NCBI GenBank assembly: GCA_965263165.1
Contig: OZ253584.1
Span: 2,170,001-2,234,000, forward strand
Length of the DNA: 64,000 bases
From: SAR202-VII-2 sp965263165
GTDB lineage: Bacteria; Chloroflexota; Dehalococcoidia; Lucifugimonadales; SAR202-VII-2
Direction of reading: 5' to 3'
Shown here in pieces: positions 22,248 through 30,854 of this stretch (positions within the stretch are counted from its first letter, which is position 1; the number at the start of each line of letters is the position of its first letter). The position numbers and the translations under genes were made by a program. The notes under the pieces are model-generated. The model was not told the origin of the DNA. It ran no database searches and worked only from the letters and a program-made list of their open reading frames with translations.

Positions 22248-23840
22248 ATGAAGAGCGAATTCTTGCTGGCGGTGACGCAGCTCGCAGCGGAGCGAAATCT
22301 GCCGCGCGACAAGATTCTGTCAGCCATCGAGGCCGCTCTGGTGTCGGCGTATAAGAAGGACAACCAGGGGGCGGGCCTCAATGTGTCGGTGCGGCTGAAT
22401 CCGGCGACCGGGGACATGAAGATCTACTCCTTGAAAGAGGTTGTGGAGGAGGTGGAGGACGCCCACAGCCAGATGACGCTGGAGGAGGCCCGCCAGTACG
22501 ACCCTGCGGTGGAGGTGGGGGGCACGCTGGAGTTCGAGACGGAGCCGAAGCTGGGCCGCATCGGCGCTCAGACGGCGAAGCAGGTGGTGATGCAGAGGCT
22601 CCGAGAGGCGGAGCGCGAGTTGGTGTTCGAGGAGTACGCCCATCGGGAGGGGGAGGTGGTGTCGGCGACAGTGCAGCGGTTGGAGAAGGGCGACATCATC
22701 TTGGACCTTGGGCGGACGGAGGCGGTGCTGCCTCGCACGGAGCAGGTGGCCACGGAGCGTTACCGTCCGAACCAGCGAATGAAGGTGTTCATTCTGGAGG
22801 TGCGGCGCTCGCTGAAGGGGCCGGAGGTTGTGGTGTCGAGGACGCACCGGGACCTGGTGCGCCGCCTGTTCGAGCTGGAGATACCGGAGATATACAACGG
22901 GATCGTAGAGATCACGGCCATTTCCCGCGAGCCCGGGTCGCGCAGCAAGATGGCGGTGCACGCCCGGCAGGACGGCGTCGACCCGGTGGGGTCGTGCGTA
23001 GGGCTGCGGGGCATCCGCATCCAGAACATCGTGACGGAGCTTCAGGGAGAGCGCATTGACGTTATCCCTGGTCACCGGGACGTTGCCATCTTCGTCGCCA
23101 ATGCATTGAGCCCGGCGACGCCCGTGCGGGTGGAACTGAAGGAAGACGACAATATTGCCACCGTGGTTGTGCCGGACCGGCAGCTTTCCCTGGCCATTGG
23201 CAAGGAAGGTCAGAATGCCAGGCTGGCGGCGCGGCTCACGGGCTGGAAGATCGAGATACGGAGCGCCACGGAGTTCGAGACCGAACGGCGGGGAAGAATA
23301 GAGCCTGCCCGGGAGGCTGTGGTCGAGACGCCTCCGGCGGAAATCGCCGAGGTGGCCGAGGCGATCGCAGCGGATGCGGCGGAAGTGGGCGAGGCAGTGG
23401 AGGAGGTGGCGGCGGAGGTGGCGGCGGAGGCAGTGGCTGAGTTGGGGCTGGCGGACGCGGCGGCCGAAATGCCGGTTGGCGAAATCGTGGAGCCGGTGGA
23501 AGAGCTGGCGGAGCCGGTATCCGGAATGACCGCCGAGGAAGCGTTGCTCGAAGAGTCGCTGTTGGAGGAAATGGCTCCGGCAACGCGCGTGGAGGCCGAG
23601 GTGGGGGGGGTGGACCTGGACGAGGAGGACATCTGGGCTGTTGTGCCGGTGGCCCAGGAATCGGCGTCCGGCATCCGGTTCGCCGAGGACATCATGCCGG
23701 AGTGGGGGCGGCGCGGCAAGGGAAAGCGCAGGGGCCGCGGACGCAACCAATCGGAAGGGCCGGTGAAGGGGCGGAAGACCGGGGCTGGGGGGCCAGCCAG
23801 TCCTACGACCCCGACCGGGGCGACGCCGGACGATGCATAG
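22248..23840 (+). CDS. nusA: Transcription termination/antitermination factor NusA
   Basis: 530 residues from the ATG at 22248 (GAGGAG upstream). The N-terminal polymerase-binding domain (MKSEFLLAVTQLAAERNLPR), S1 domain (REGEVVSATVQRLEKGDIIL), KH1 with SRTHRDLVRRLFELEIPEIY and REPGSRSKMAVHA, and KH2 with VVVPDRQLSLAIGKEGQNARLAARL are all present. The last about 155 residues are an Ala/Glu-rich low-complexity acidic tail ending in a basic RRGKGKRRGRGRN segment. NusA controls pausing and termination of RNA polymerase. It heads the nusA-ylxR-infB operon; rimP, usually first in this operon, is missing. Confidence 0.95.
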   Translation: MKSEFLLAVTQLAAERNLPRDKILSAIEAALVSAYKKDNQGAGLNVSVRLNPATGDMKIYSLKEVVEEVEDAHSQMTLEEARQYDPAVEVGGTLEFETEPKLGRIGAQTAKQVVMQRLREAERELVFEEYAHREGEVVSATVQRLEKGDIILDLGRTEAVLPRTEQVATERYRPNQRMKVFILEVRRSLKGPEVVVSRTHRDLVRRLFELEIPEIYNGIVEITAISREPGSRSKMAVHARQDGVDPVGSCVGLRGIRIQNIVTELQGERIDVIPGHRDVAIFVANALSPATPVRVELKEDDNIATVVVPDRQLSLAIGKEGQNARLAARLTGWKIEIRSATEFETERRGRIEPAREAVVETPPAEIAEVAEAIAADAAEVGEAVEEVAAEVAAEAVAELGLADAAAEMPVGEIVEPVEELAEPVSGMTAEEALLEESLLEEMAPATRVEAEVGGVDLDEEDIWAVVPVAQESASGIRFAEDIMPEWGRRGKGKRRGRGRNQSEGPVKGRKTGAGGPASPTTPTGATPDDA

Positions 23841-23846
23841 GATGCG

Positions 23847-24146
23847 GTGACAAAGTCGAAACACACGCCGGAACGCTCTTGCGTTGCCTGCGGAACTAAG
23901 CGGGCAAAGGCGGATTTGGAGCGGGTGGTCCGCTCGCCTCAGGGAGAGGTGAGAGTGGACGCCACCGGGAAGATGGCGGGACGGGGGGCCTATCTCTGCG
24001 CCCGCTCGGAGTGTTGGGAAGAGGCGCTGTCGCAGCGGAGGCTCGGAAGGATTGAGCGGGCGCTGCGGGGCAGGCTGGGGCTAGAGGAAAGGGCGGTGCT
24101 GGAGGGCCACGGCAGGGCGTTGGCGGGGCCGGAGATATCGGGGTAA
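23847..24146 (+). CDS. ylxR: YlxR family RNA-binding protein
   Basis: 99 residues from a GTG 7 nt after the nusA stop. The PERSCVACGTKRAKADLERVV and VDATGKMAGRGAYLCARSEC segments are the YlxR/DUF448 signature. Members lie between nusA and infB in many genomes and bind nucleic acid; one is known to affect RNase P or transcription in other bacteria. Position and sequence agree. Confidence 0.92.
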   Translation: MTKSKHTPERSCVACGTKRAKADLERVVRSPQGEVRVDATGKMAGRGAYLCARSECWEEALSQRRLGRIERALRGRLGLEERAVLEGHGRALAGPEISG

Positions 24147-24158
24147 CCCAGGAGTGGT

Positions 24159-25973
24159 ATGACAACGAACGACGGCGGAGCGGCGACTGCGGGAGGAACC
24201 CGCGGCCGAGAGGGCCGGCGAAGGTCCAAGGAGGTCCAGCTTCCCAACGCGGTTAGCGTGGGCCAGATTGCCGAGATGTTGGGTCTAAATCCGGTCGACG
24301 TCATCAAGCAGTTCATGCGCAACGGAATCATGGCCGCCGTGAACCAGTTCGTGGACTACGAGGCAGCGGCCATGGTGGTGCGGGACTTTGGGCTGGAGCC
24401 CGTTCAGGCGCAGTCTCCGCAGCAGGAGGGAGTGCGCGGCGGCAGGACCGACTCGTACGGTGATGAGGACGTTTCGAAGCTACAGCACAGGCCGCCGGTG
24501 GTGACGATCCTGGGGCACGTGGACCACGGCAAGACGACGCTGCTGGACTCGATTCGGAAGGCCAACGTGGTGGACCGGGAAGCTGGGGGGATCACGCAGC
24601 ACATTGGGGCTTACCAGACGGAATACAACGGGCAGAGGCTGACGTTCATCGACACGCCTGGGCACGAGGCGTTCACGGCGATGCGGGCGCGGGGCGCGCA
24701 GGTAACGGACATCGCGGTGCTGGTGGTGGCCGCCGACGACGGGATCATGCCCCAGACGATTGAGGCCATCCACCACGCCAAAGCCGCCAAGGTGCCCATC
24801 GTGGTGGCGGTGAACAAGATGGACAGGCCGGATGCCGACCCCGACCGGGTGAAGCGGCAACTGGCGGAGCAGGACCTGTTAGTTGAAGACTGGGGAGGCG
24901 AGGTCGTATCGGTTCCGGTGTCGGCGAAGGTGGGCACGGGAATAGACGACCTGCTGGAGAACCTATTGGTGGTTGCGGAGATCGAGGACCTGAAGGCGAA
25001 TCCGGAGCGGGCAGCCCGGGGTGTGATCATCGAGGCCAAGCTGACCCGCGGCAAGGGTCCGGTGGCGACGGTGCTGGTGCAGGCCGGCACGCTGCGGCAG
25101 GGCAACCACGCTGTGGTGGGAAGGTTGCGGGGGCGGATCAAGGCGATGTTCAACGAGGCGGGCCGGGGGGTTAAGGAAGCAGGCCCGGCTACGCCTGTGG
25201 AGATCAGTGGGTTGTCGGAGCTGCCTGAGGCAGGAGACCTGCTGGAAGTGGTGGGAAGCGAGCAGGAGGCTCGTCTGCTGGTGGAGCAGAGGATCAAGGA
25301 GCACGACCAGGCGGGGCGCGTGGCGGGTCTGGAGGAGATGTACGCCCAGATCCGAAGCGGAGAGATGGCGGAGTTGAACCTCATCGTGAAGACGGACGTA
25401 CAGGGCACGATCGATGCGGTGACAGCCTCCGTGGCGCAGTTGAGCAATAAGCGGGTACAAGTCAACTTGCTGCACGCCTCCAGCGGGAGCATTACGGAAG
25501 GCGACGTTCTTCTGGCAATAGCCTCCAAGGCGCTCATCGTGTCGTTTGGGGCACATCCGGCGCCGGGGGCCCGCCGCATCGCGGAGCAGGAAGGGGTGGA
25601 GATACGCTACTACGATATCATCTACCGCCTCATCGACGACCTGAAGCAGGTGGTGGCTGGGATGGGCCTGGCGGAGGTGGCGGAGGTGGTGGACGGCCAC
25701 GTGGAAGTGCGGGCGATTTTCCCGATGGGTCGCCGCAACAAGGTGGCGGGGGTGATGGTGCGGGACGGCAAGGCGCTGCGGAACGCGTCGGCTAGGGTGA
25801 TTCGAGGCAAGGAAGTGCTGTTCGACGGGGCCATTCGCAGCCTGCGGCACTTCAAGAACGACGTACGCGAATTGGCAATGGGTATGGAGGGCGGGGTGGT
25901 GCTGGACGGATTCGACGACTATGAAGAGGGCGACGTTCTGGAGATTCACCACCAGGAAAAAGTCGCCAGATAG
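24159..25973 (+). CDS. infB: Translation initiation factor IF-2
   Basis: 604 residues, a short form. After a brief N-terminal part with the IF2_N motif (LPNAVSVGQIAEMLGLNPVD) the GTPase domain has G1 GHVDHGKT (119-126), G3 DTPGH (165-169) and G4 NKMD (219-222). Domains II, III and the fMet-tRNA-binding C2 domain follow, the latter with VVDGHVEVRAIFPMGRRNKV. IF-2 places initiator tRNA on the 30S subunit. The extended N-terminal domain of E. coli is lacking, as in many bacteria. It starts 12 nt after ylxR. Confidence 0.96.
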   Translation: MTTNDGGAATAGGTRGREGRRRSKEVQLPNAVSVGQIAEMLGLNPVDVIKQFMRNGIMAAVNQFVDYEAAAMVVRDFGLEPVQAQSPQQEGVRGGRTDSYGDEDVSKLQHRPPVVTILGHVDHGKTTLLDSIRKANVVDREAGGITQHIGAYQTEYNGQRLTFIDTPGHEAFTAMRARGAQVTDIAVLVVAADDGIMPQTIEAIHHAKAAKVPIVVAVNKMDRPDADPDRVKRQLAEQDLLVEDWGGEVVSVPVSAKVGTGIDDLLENLLVVAEIEDLKANPERAARGVIIEAKLTRGKGPVATVLVQAGTLRQGNHAVVGRLRGRIKAMFNEAGRGVKEAGPATPVEISGLSELPEAGDLLEVVGSEQEARLLVEQRIKEHDQAGRVAGLEEMYAQIRSGEMAELNLIVKTDVQGTIDAVTASVAQLSNKRVQVNLLHASSGSITEGDVLLAIASKALIVSFGAHPAPGARRIAEQEGVEIRYYDIIYRLIDDLKQVVAGMGLAEVAEVVDGHVEVRAIFPMGRRNKVAGVMVRDGKALRNASARVIRGKEVLFDGAIRSLRHFKNDVRELAMGMEGGVVLDGFDDYEEGDVLEIHHQEKVAR

Positions 25974-25989
25974 CTTACGCTGGTGGATG

Positions 25990-26036
25990 GCCCCGGCTGG
26001 GTTGCCCCATTGGGGGGCGGGCCGGGGCTGGTTTTT
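25990..26036 (+). terminator. Terminator-like hairpin between infB and rbfA
   Basis: GCCCCGGC (25990-25997) pairs with GCCGGGGC (26021-26028), with an inner GCCCC/GGGGC pairing, and is followed by TGGTTTTTG. It would reduce readthrough from infB into rbfA and truB. No separate promoter for rbfA was recognised in the short gap. Confidence 0.6.
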
Positions 26037-26061
26037 GCTTCCGCCCTTGTCGAGGTGACGC

Positions 26062-26427
26062 TTGAGCAGACGTGTGGAGCAGGTGAACAGGTTGATTCGA
26101 CAGGCTCTGAGCGACCTGTTGGCCCAGGCCAAGGACCCCCGCATAAGGACGATCACGAGCGTTACAGAGGTCGTTGCCTCGCCGGACCTGGGGCAGGCGC
26201 GGGTATACGTGAGCGCGATGGGTTCCGAGAAGGAACGCAGGGAGACGCTGAAGGCGCTGACGGGGGCATCGGGGTTCCTGCGCAAGGAGTTGGGACAACG
26301 GTTGGAGCTGAAGAAGGTCCCGGTGTTGGAGTTCGTTCTGGACGAATCGCTGGAGGCGGGAGCGAAGTTGCTGAGGCTGATAGACAAGGTGGGAAGGGAA
26401 GCGGGGCCGCCCGCCGCATCGGAATAG
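26062..26427 (+). CDS. rbfA: Ribosome-binding factor A
   Basis: 121 residues from a TTG at 26062 (MSRRVEQVNRLIRQALSDLL), with GAGGTGA a few bases upstream. The KH-like core contains DPRIRTITSVTEVVASPDLGQARVYV and LRKELGQRLELKKVPVLEFVLDES, typical of RbfA, which matures the 16S rRNA 5' end in the 30S subunit. Its place between infB and truB is conserved among bacteria. Confidence 0.94.
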   Translation: MSRRVEQVNRLIRQALSDLLAQAKDPRIRTITSVTEVVASPDLGQARVYVSAMGSEKERRETLKALTGASGFLRKELGQRLELKKVPVLEFVLDESLEAGAKLLRLIDKVGREAGPPAASE

Positions 26428-26470
26428 AAGATTGGGGCGCTTCTGGTCGAGGCGGCGCCGGAGATGAGGC

Positions 26471-27400
26471 ATGAATGGCGTTCTGAACATGAACAAGCCG
26501 GAGGGGTGGACCTCGATGGACGTGGTCCGCTTGACGAAGAGGCTGACGCGTGAGAAGCGGGTGGGGCACGGGGGCACACTGGACCCGCAGGCCACGGGGG
26601 TGCTGCCCATCCTGCTGGGTCAGGCGACTCGATTGATGGAGCACCTGGTCAACACGCCCAAGCTGTACCGCACGGACATTGTGCTGGGCACGGAGACGGA
26701 CACCTACGACGGCGAGGGCAGCGTGGTTGCGGTGCGGGACGCTTCGGGGCTGACGCTGGACCGGATCAGAGAGGCGTTGGCGTCGTTCGTTGGGGTCACC
26801 TACCAGGTCCCTCCGATGTTCAGCGCCCTGAAGCGGGAGGGCCGGCGGCTGTACGAGTTGGCCCGCGCCGGAGAGGAGGTGGTCAGGGAGGCCAGGAAGG
26901 TGGTGATATCCCGTCTGGACATTCTGGACTGGAATCCGCCAGTGCTGACCGTGGAAGTCGAATGCCACCGGGGCGTGTACGTGCGTTCGTTGGCCCATGA
27001 CTTGGGGCAGGCGCTGGAGGTTGGGGGGCATCTGAGGAACCTGGTGCGGCTGCGGACGGGCCACTATCCAATCGAGACTGCGCTATCGGCGGACGACCTG
27101 AGGGACGCCTCTGACCGGGGCGACTGGCGGGACTACGTATTGGCGATGGACACCGTCGTGTTGCATTTGCGGGCTGCGGTGGTTGGCGCTTCGGGGGAGG
27201 CGCACATCCGCAATGGCCAACCCATCGTGCTTCCAATACCTCGATTGCCGGCGCTGCACCAAGAAACGTGCCGGGTCTACTCGGAGGATGGCCGGTTGCT
27301 GGCGCTGGCGAGCTACAACAGCGCGATGCACGAATGGCAACCGGAGACGGTGTTTGGGCCGGAGAAGGGCAAACGCGAGGCCGGACTGCGATTGGGGTAG
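26471..27400 (+). CDS. truB: tRNA pseudouridine(55) synthase
   Basis: 309 residues with GVLNMNKPEGWTSMDVV at the start and the catalytic GHGGTLDPQATGVLPILLGQ, whose Asp attacks uracil. Further family segments are KLYRTDIVLGTETDTYDGEG, VPPMFSALKREGRRLYELAR and VECHRGVYVRSLAHDLG. It modifies U55 in the T-loop of tRNAs. The last about 75 residues resemble the PUA-like tail. The gene begins 43 nt after rbfA. Confidence 0.95.
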   Translation: MNGVLNMNKPEGWTSMDVVRLTKRLTREKRVGHGGTLDPQATGVLPILLGQATRLMEHLVNTPKLYRTDIVLGTETDTYDGEGSVVAVRDASGLTLDRIREALASFVGVTYQVPPMFSALKREGRRLYELARAGEEVVREARKVVISRLDILDWNPPVLTVEVECHRGVYVRSLAHDLGQALEVGGHLRNLVRLRTGHYPIETALSADDLRDASDRGDWRDYVLAMDTVVLHLRAAVVGASGEAHIRNGQPIVLPIPRLPALHQETCRVYSEDGRLLALASYNSAMHEWQPETVFGPEKGKREAGLRLG

Positions 27401-27496
27401 GATGGAGGGGCAATCGAGGGGTGAAGCGTAGCGATGGAGAGAAGCCCACCTTCCTGCGGCAGTGTCGGCGGATAGGGCTCTCAGGCGTGAACAGGG

Positions 27497-27524
27497 TTGA
27501 CAATCCAGGAGGGGGGACTATACA
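27497..27524 (+). promoter_or_regulatory. Promoter of the DUF5679 gene
   Basis: TTGACA (27497-27502) and TATACA (27519-27524) are separated by 16 bp, close to the sigma-70 consensus. The transcript would carry a short leader with the direct repeat at 27533-27574. Confidence 0.72.
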
Positions 27525-27532
27525 GTCATACG

Positions 27533-27574
27533 AGCTTTGAGGCTGAACACCCCAGCTTTGAGGTCGAGCACCCG
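27533..27574 (+). repeat. Tandem 22-bp repeat in leader
   Basis: AGCTTTGAGGCTGAACACCC and AGCTTTGAGGTCGAGCACCC follow each other directly between the promoter and ribosome-binding site. The two copies differ at three positions. They may form a leader structure or a binding site; function unknown. Confidence 0.6.
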
Positions 27575-27591
27575 CAAAGGAGGAACGCTGC

Positions 27592-27732
27592 ATGGATGCC
27601 TACTGCTTTAAGTGCCGGACCAAGCGCGAAATCAAAGACGCCACACAGGTAACGCTGAAGAACGGCAGACCGGCCACCCAGGGATCGTGCCCGGTATGCG
27701 GAACGAAGGTGTTCCGAATCGGCAAGGGCTAG
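27592..27732 (+). CDS. DUF5679 zinc-ribbon mini-protein
   Basis: 46 residues: MDAYCFKCRTKREIKDATQV, then TLKNGRPATQGSCPVCGTKV and FRIGKG. Two CxxC pairs form a zinc ribbon, and the sequence matches the short DUF5679 proteins common in Chloroflexota and archaea. AAGGAGG lies nine bases before the ATG. It has its own promoter at 27497 and a strong terminator at 27756, so it is a monocistronic and probably abundant transcript. Its molecular role is not known; RNA or ribosome association is a guess. Confidence 0.88.
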   Translation: MDAYCFKCRTKREIKDATQVTLKNGRPATQGSCPVCGTKVFRIGKG

Positions 27733-27755
27733 GAAACACTGAACCGGGTTCCAAC

Positions 27756-27790
27756 AGGCGCCCCCACAAATTGGGGGCGCCTCGGTTTTT
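27756..27790 (+). terminator. Intrinsic terminator after the DUF5679 gene
   Basis: AGGCGCCCCCA (27756-27766) pairs perfectly with TGGGGGCGCCT (27772-27782), followed by CGGTTTTT. It lies 24 bp after the DUF5679 stop codon. Confidence 0.9.
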
Positions 27791-27981
27791 GGGGCCGGTC
27801 CGTGCGCCTAGCGGCTGCACTGGCCCCGCTGCAAGAGGCCCCGCTGCTAGTGACTGGCGGCGGGGCCTTGTTCTATTGACAGCATGCGACGGAAACGCCA
27901 AGCGTTCCGTCGCCTTGACACCCCTCGCGGCTCGTGATACATGGGACGTAGTCTAACGACTGTGGGATAAGGAGACCGGCG

Positions 27982-29181
27982 ATGGCCAAGAACGGCTTCC
28001 GCGTGATGGATAGCGACATGCACATCATGGAGCCGCCGGACTTGTGGGAGCGGTATCTGGAGCCGGAGTTTCGCAGCGCGGCGCCCCGGGGTCTTCTGTC
28101 TGAGAACGTGCGCGACCTGCGCATGGTGCATCCAGACGGCAAGCTGTGGGGTCTACCCGACGGGATGGAGGGCATCTTCGAGGGGGAGGACCCGGGAACG
28201 ATGGCGCCTGGGGAGCTTTACTTCCGGCGAAACAAGTTTGGCAGTGGCCACAACTACAAACGCAACCAGGAGACGTACCGCTCCTTTTCGGAGCGTGGAT
28301 GGCCTGCGGAGACGCAGCTTGAGGCGATGGACGTGGAGGGTCTGGACGTGGCAGTGATGTTCCCGAGCAGGGGCTTGCAGACGCTGGTGGAGCCGAACAT
28401 GGCGCCGCGGCTGGCGGCGGCGCTGGCGCGGGCGTACAACAACTGGCTCTACGATTTCTGCCAGGCCGACCCGAGCCGGATGTACGGTTCGGGGATGCTT
28501 TCGCCGTTCGACGTGGACGCCGCGATTGAGGAGGCGGAGCGGTGCGCCAAGGACTTGGGATTCGTTTCGGTGTTCATGCGGGCCAACATTGCCAACGGGC
28601 GGAATTGGTACGACGCCTACTACGAGCCACTATGGACGGCACTGGAGAAGCTGGGGTTGCCCGTAGGCTGGCATGAGGCGTCGTCTTCGTTGTGCAAGCA
28701 GGTATCGGACAACTTCGAGCCGAACTTCATGATGCGACGTCTCTATGCGCAGCCGATGGAGCAGATGTTGGCGATAGCGCCCATCTGCCTGGGCGGCGTG
28801 CTGGAGCGTCACCCCAACCTGCGGATGGCCTTCCTAGAGGCCAATTGCAGTTGGGCGCCGTGGCTGCTGTGGCGGATGGACGAGGGGTGGGAGCGGGAGG
28901 GGGACGTTTGGTTCCCGGAGTTGGCGGAGGCGCCGAGCGCGTATTTCCGGCGTCAGTGCTGGATCTCCATTGAGCCGGACGAGGAGCCGGCTCGCTACGC
29001 CCTCGACTACCTGGGCAACGACAAGATCGTGTATTCGACGGACTACCCGCATGGCGACTCGAAGTTTCCTTACGCCACGGAGCAGTTGCTCAGGCTGGAC
29101 CTGTCGGATGAGGACAGGCGGAAGATCCTGTGGGACAACTGCGCGGCGTTCTACGGGCTGGAGGCGCCGTCGGGGAGGTAG
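27982..29181 (+). CDS. Amidohydrolase-family (ACMSD-like) metal-dependent hydrolase/decarboxylase
   Basis: 399 residues. The opening RVMDSDMHIMEPPDLWERYL contains the metal-binding D-x-H motif of the amidohydrolase_2/ACMSD group. LPVGWHEASSS and YSTDYPHGDSKFP supply the later metal His and Asp residues, and VLERHPNLRMAFLEANCSWAPWL is the usual middle segment. Members decarboxylate or hydrolyse aromatic and cyclic acids. It starts the plus-strand group that continues with carboxytransferase, dehydrogenase and hydrolase genes, suggesting catabolism of a cyclic or aromatic compound. The substrate is unknown. Confidence 0.88.
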   Translation: MAKNGFRVMDSDMHIMEPPDLWERYLEPEFRSAAPRGLLSENVRDLRMVHPDGKLWGLPDGMEGIFEGEDPGTMAPGELYFRRNKFGSGHNYKRNQETYRSFSERGWPAETQLEAMDVEGLDVAVMFPSRGLQTLVEPNMAPRLAAALARAYNNWLYDFCQADPSRMYGSGMLSPFDVDAAIEEAERCAKDLGFVSVFMRANIANGRNWYDAYYEPLWTALEKLGLPVGWHEASSSLCKQVSDNFEPNFMMRRLYAQPMEQMLAIAPICLGGVLERHPNLRMAFLEANCSWAPWLLWRMDEGWEREGDVWFPELAEAPSAYFRRQCWISIEPDEEPARYALDYLGNDKIVYSTDYPHGDSKFPYATEQLLRLDLSDEDRRKILWDNCAAFYGLEAPSGR

Positions 29182-29360
29182 AGGGGCGCGTCGGCCTATG
29201 AGGTAGCCGAGGGCCGTTCGATGGCCACTGCCGGTCCGCAGGGGTCTTTCCGGGACCTACGGCCCTATTGCAAAGAGCATTGCTGCTTCCGGCGCGGTGG
29301 GCGGGGATGGCTCAGGCCCGCGGCGGCTGACGAACACAAAACCCGTAGAGGGAGGACGAG

Positions 29361-30845
29361 ATGACCGAAGTGCGTTTCGTTGACGTGACCATCCGCGACG
29401 GACAGTTGAGCGTCTGGGCGGCCAACATGACGCTAGGCATGATGATCAAGCCGGCGGAACACATTGACGAGGCCGGTTTCGACGCCATCGAGTGCGGGTG
29501 GGGCAACCCTGAGAAGAACATGCCCATCCACTTCGAGAACCCCTTCGAGGGGTACCGCCTGCTGAGCAAGCGTTTCAAGAAGACGCCAATGCGGTTCCAC
29601 GGCGGGGGGTTGCAGAGCTTCAAGCCTGGGCCGAGCATCATGCGGTCGTTGGGCTACCGGATTGCGGCTAATATCGGGGCTGACCAGACCCGTATCTCGG
29701 ACCCGTGGAACCGGGTGCGCGTGTGGGAGCGGCGGGTAGCAGACGCCCGCGAGGCGGGGCTGAAGCCCATCGTGAACCTGGCGTTCTCGATCTCGCCGCG
29801 GCACACCGACGCGTACTACGCGGAGCGGGCGCGGGGAGCGGCATCGCTGAAGCCCTACCGGATTTGTCTGAAGGACGTGGACGGGCTGCTGACGGTGGAC
29901 AGGGCGCGCACGTTGGTCCCGGTCATCATGGAGAACGCTCCGGGGATCGAGTTCGAGCTTCACGGCCACGACACGACAGGACTAGCGACGTCGGTGGCCC
30001 TGGAATGTGTGAAGCTGGGGATTCACATCATCAATTCGACGATTCCGCCGCTTTCGTATAGCGGGGCGCAGCCTTCTGTGCACAGCCTAGCCCGGAATGC
30101 GCGGGCCATGGGCTACGAGACCAACATCAACGAAGAGGCACTGAAACCGGTCACGGAATACTGGACTGCAGTCGCCAAGCAGGAAGGCTTCCCCATCGGG
30201 ACGCCGGTGGAGTACGACTCCCGGCAGTACTTGCACCAGATGCCGGGGGCCATGAAGAACAATCTGCGGCGCCAGTTGGCGGAGGTGGGGTACGAGCACG
30301 CGATGGAGGCGGTGCTGGATGAGGCGGGGAGGGTGAAGGCTGAGTTGGGGCACCCCATCATGATCACGCCGCTGGCGCAGTTCGTGGGCGTCCAGGCGGC
30401 GATGAACGTCATTGCCGGGGAGCGCTACAAAGAGGTCAGCGACCATGTCATCTTGTACGCGCTGGGGCGCTACGGGCAGGAGGCGGTGACGGAGATGGAC
30501 CGGGACGTGCGGGCCAAGATCCTGGACCGTTCGCAGGCCAGGAAGATCCAGGAGGAGGAGCAGTCGGACCTGTCCATCGAGGAGTTGAAGAAGCTCAACG
30601 GAGGGTCGCACATCTCGGACGAGGAGCTGATGTTCCGCCTGCAGGTGGACGAGGAGATGCGGAGGAAACTTGTAACGCCGACGGAGTACGTGATTATGAA
30701 CTCGCCGGTGGTGTCGCTGGTGCAGGAACTGACGAAGACGGGCAACCGGCGGATACACCTAACGCGGCCAGGGATGACGCTGAGCATGGGGCGGTCCCAG
30801 AGCGACGGGGCCACCGAGGCGGCGCCGTCGGGCGCCAGGGGCTAA
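29361..30845 (+). CDS. Biotin-dependent-type carboxytransferase (pyruvate carboxylase/transcarboxylase 5S family), paralogue 1
   Basis: 494 residues. The TIM barrel opens VDVTIRDGQLSVWAANMTLG and retains the metal and carboxyl-lysine set of the 5S/pyruvate carboxylase family: Asp13, Lys171 (ICLKDVDGLL), His201 and His203 (ELHGHDTTG). The C-terminal part matches the conserved carboxylase domain with MITPLAQFVGVQAAMNVIAG. No biotinyl (AMKM) domain is attached. The family moves CO2 between carboxybiotin and a keto acid such as pyruvate/oxaloacetate. A near-identical neighbour follows after 9 nt; the duplicate probably acts as a partner subunit or serves another substrate. A carrier gene is not nearby. 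Confidence 0.85.
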   Translation: MTEVRFVDVTIRDGQLSVWAANMTLGMMIKPAEHIDEAGFDAIECGWGNPEKNMPIHFENPFEGYRLLSKRFKKTPMRFHGGGLQSFKPGPSIMRSLGYRIAANIGADQTRISDPWNRVRVWERRVADAREAGLKPIVNLAFSISPRHTDAYYAERARGAASLKPYRICLKDVDGLLTVDRARTLVPVIMENAPGIEFELHGHDTTGLATSVALECVKLGIHIINSTIPPLSYSGAQPSVHSLARNARAMGYETNINEEALKPVTEYWTAVAKQEGFPIGTPVEYDSRQYLHQMPGAMKNNLRRQLAEVGYEHAMEAVLDEAGRVKAELGHPIMITPLAQFVGVQAAMNVIAGERYKEVSDHVILYALGRYGQEAVTEMDRDVRAKILDRSQARKIQEEEQSDLSIEELKKLNGGSHISDEELMFRLQVDEEMRRKLVTPTEYVIMNSPVVSLVQELTKTGNRRIHLTRPGMTLSMGRSQSDGATEAAPSGARG

Positions 30846-30854
30846 GGGGGACTC

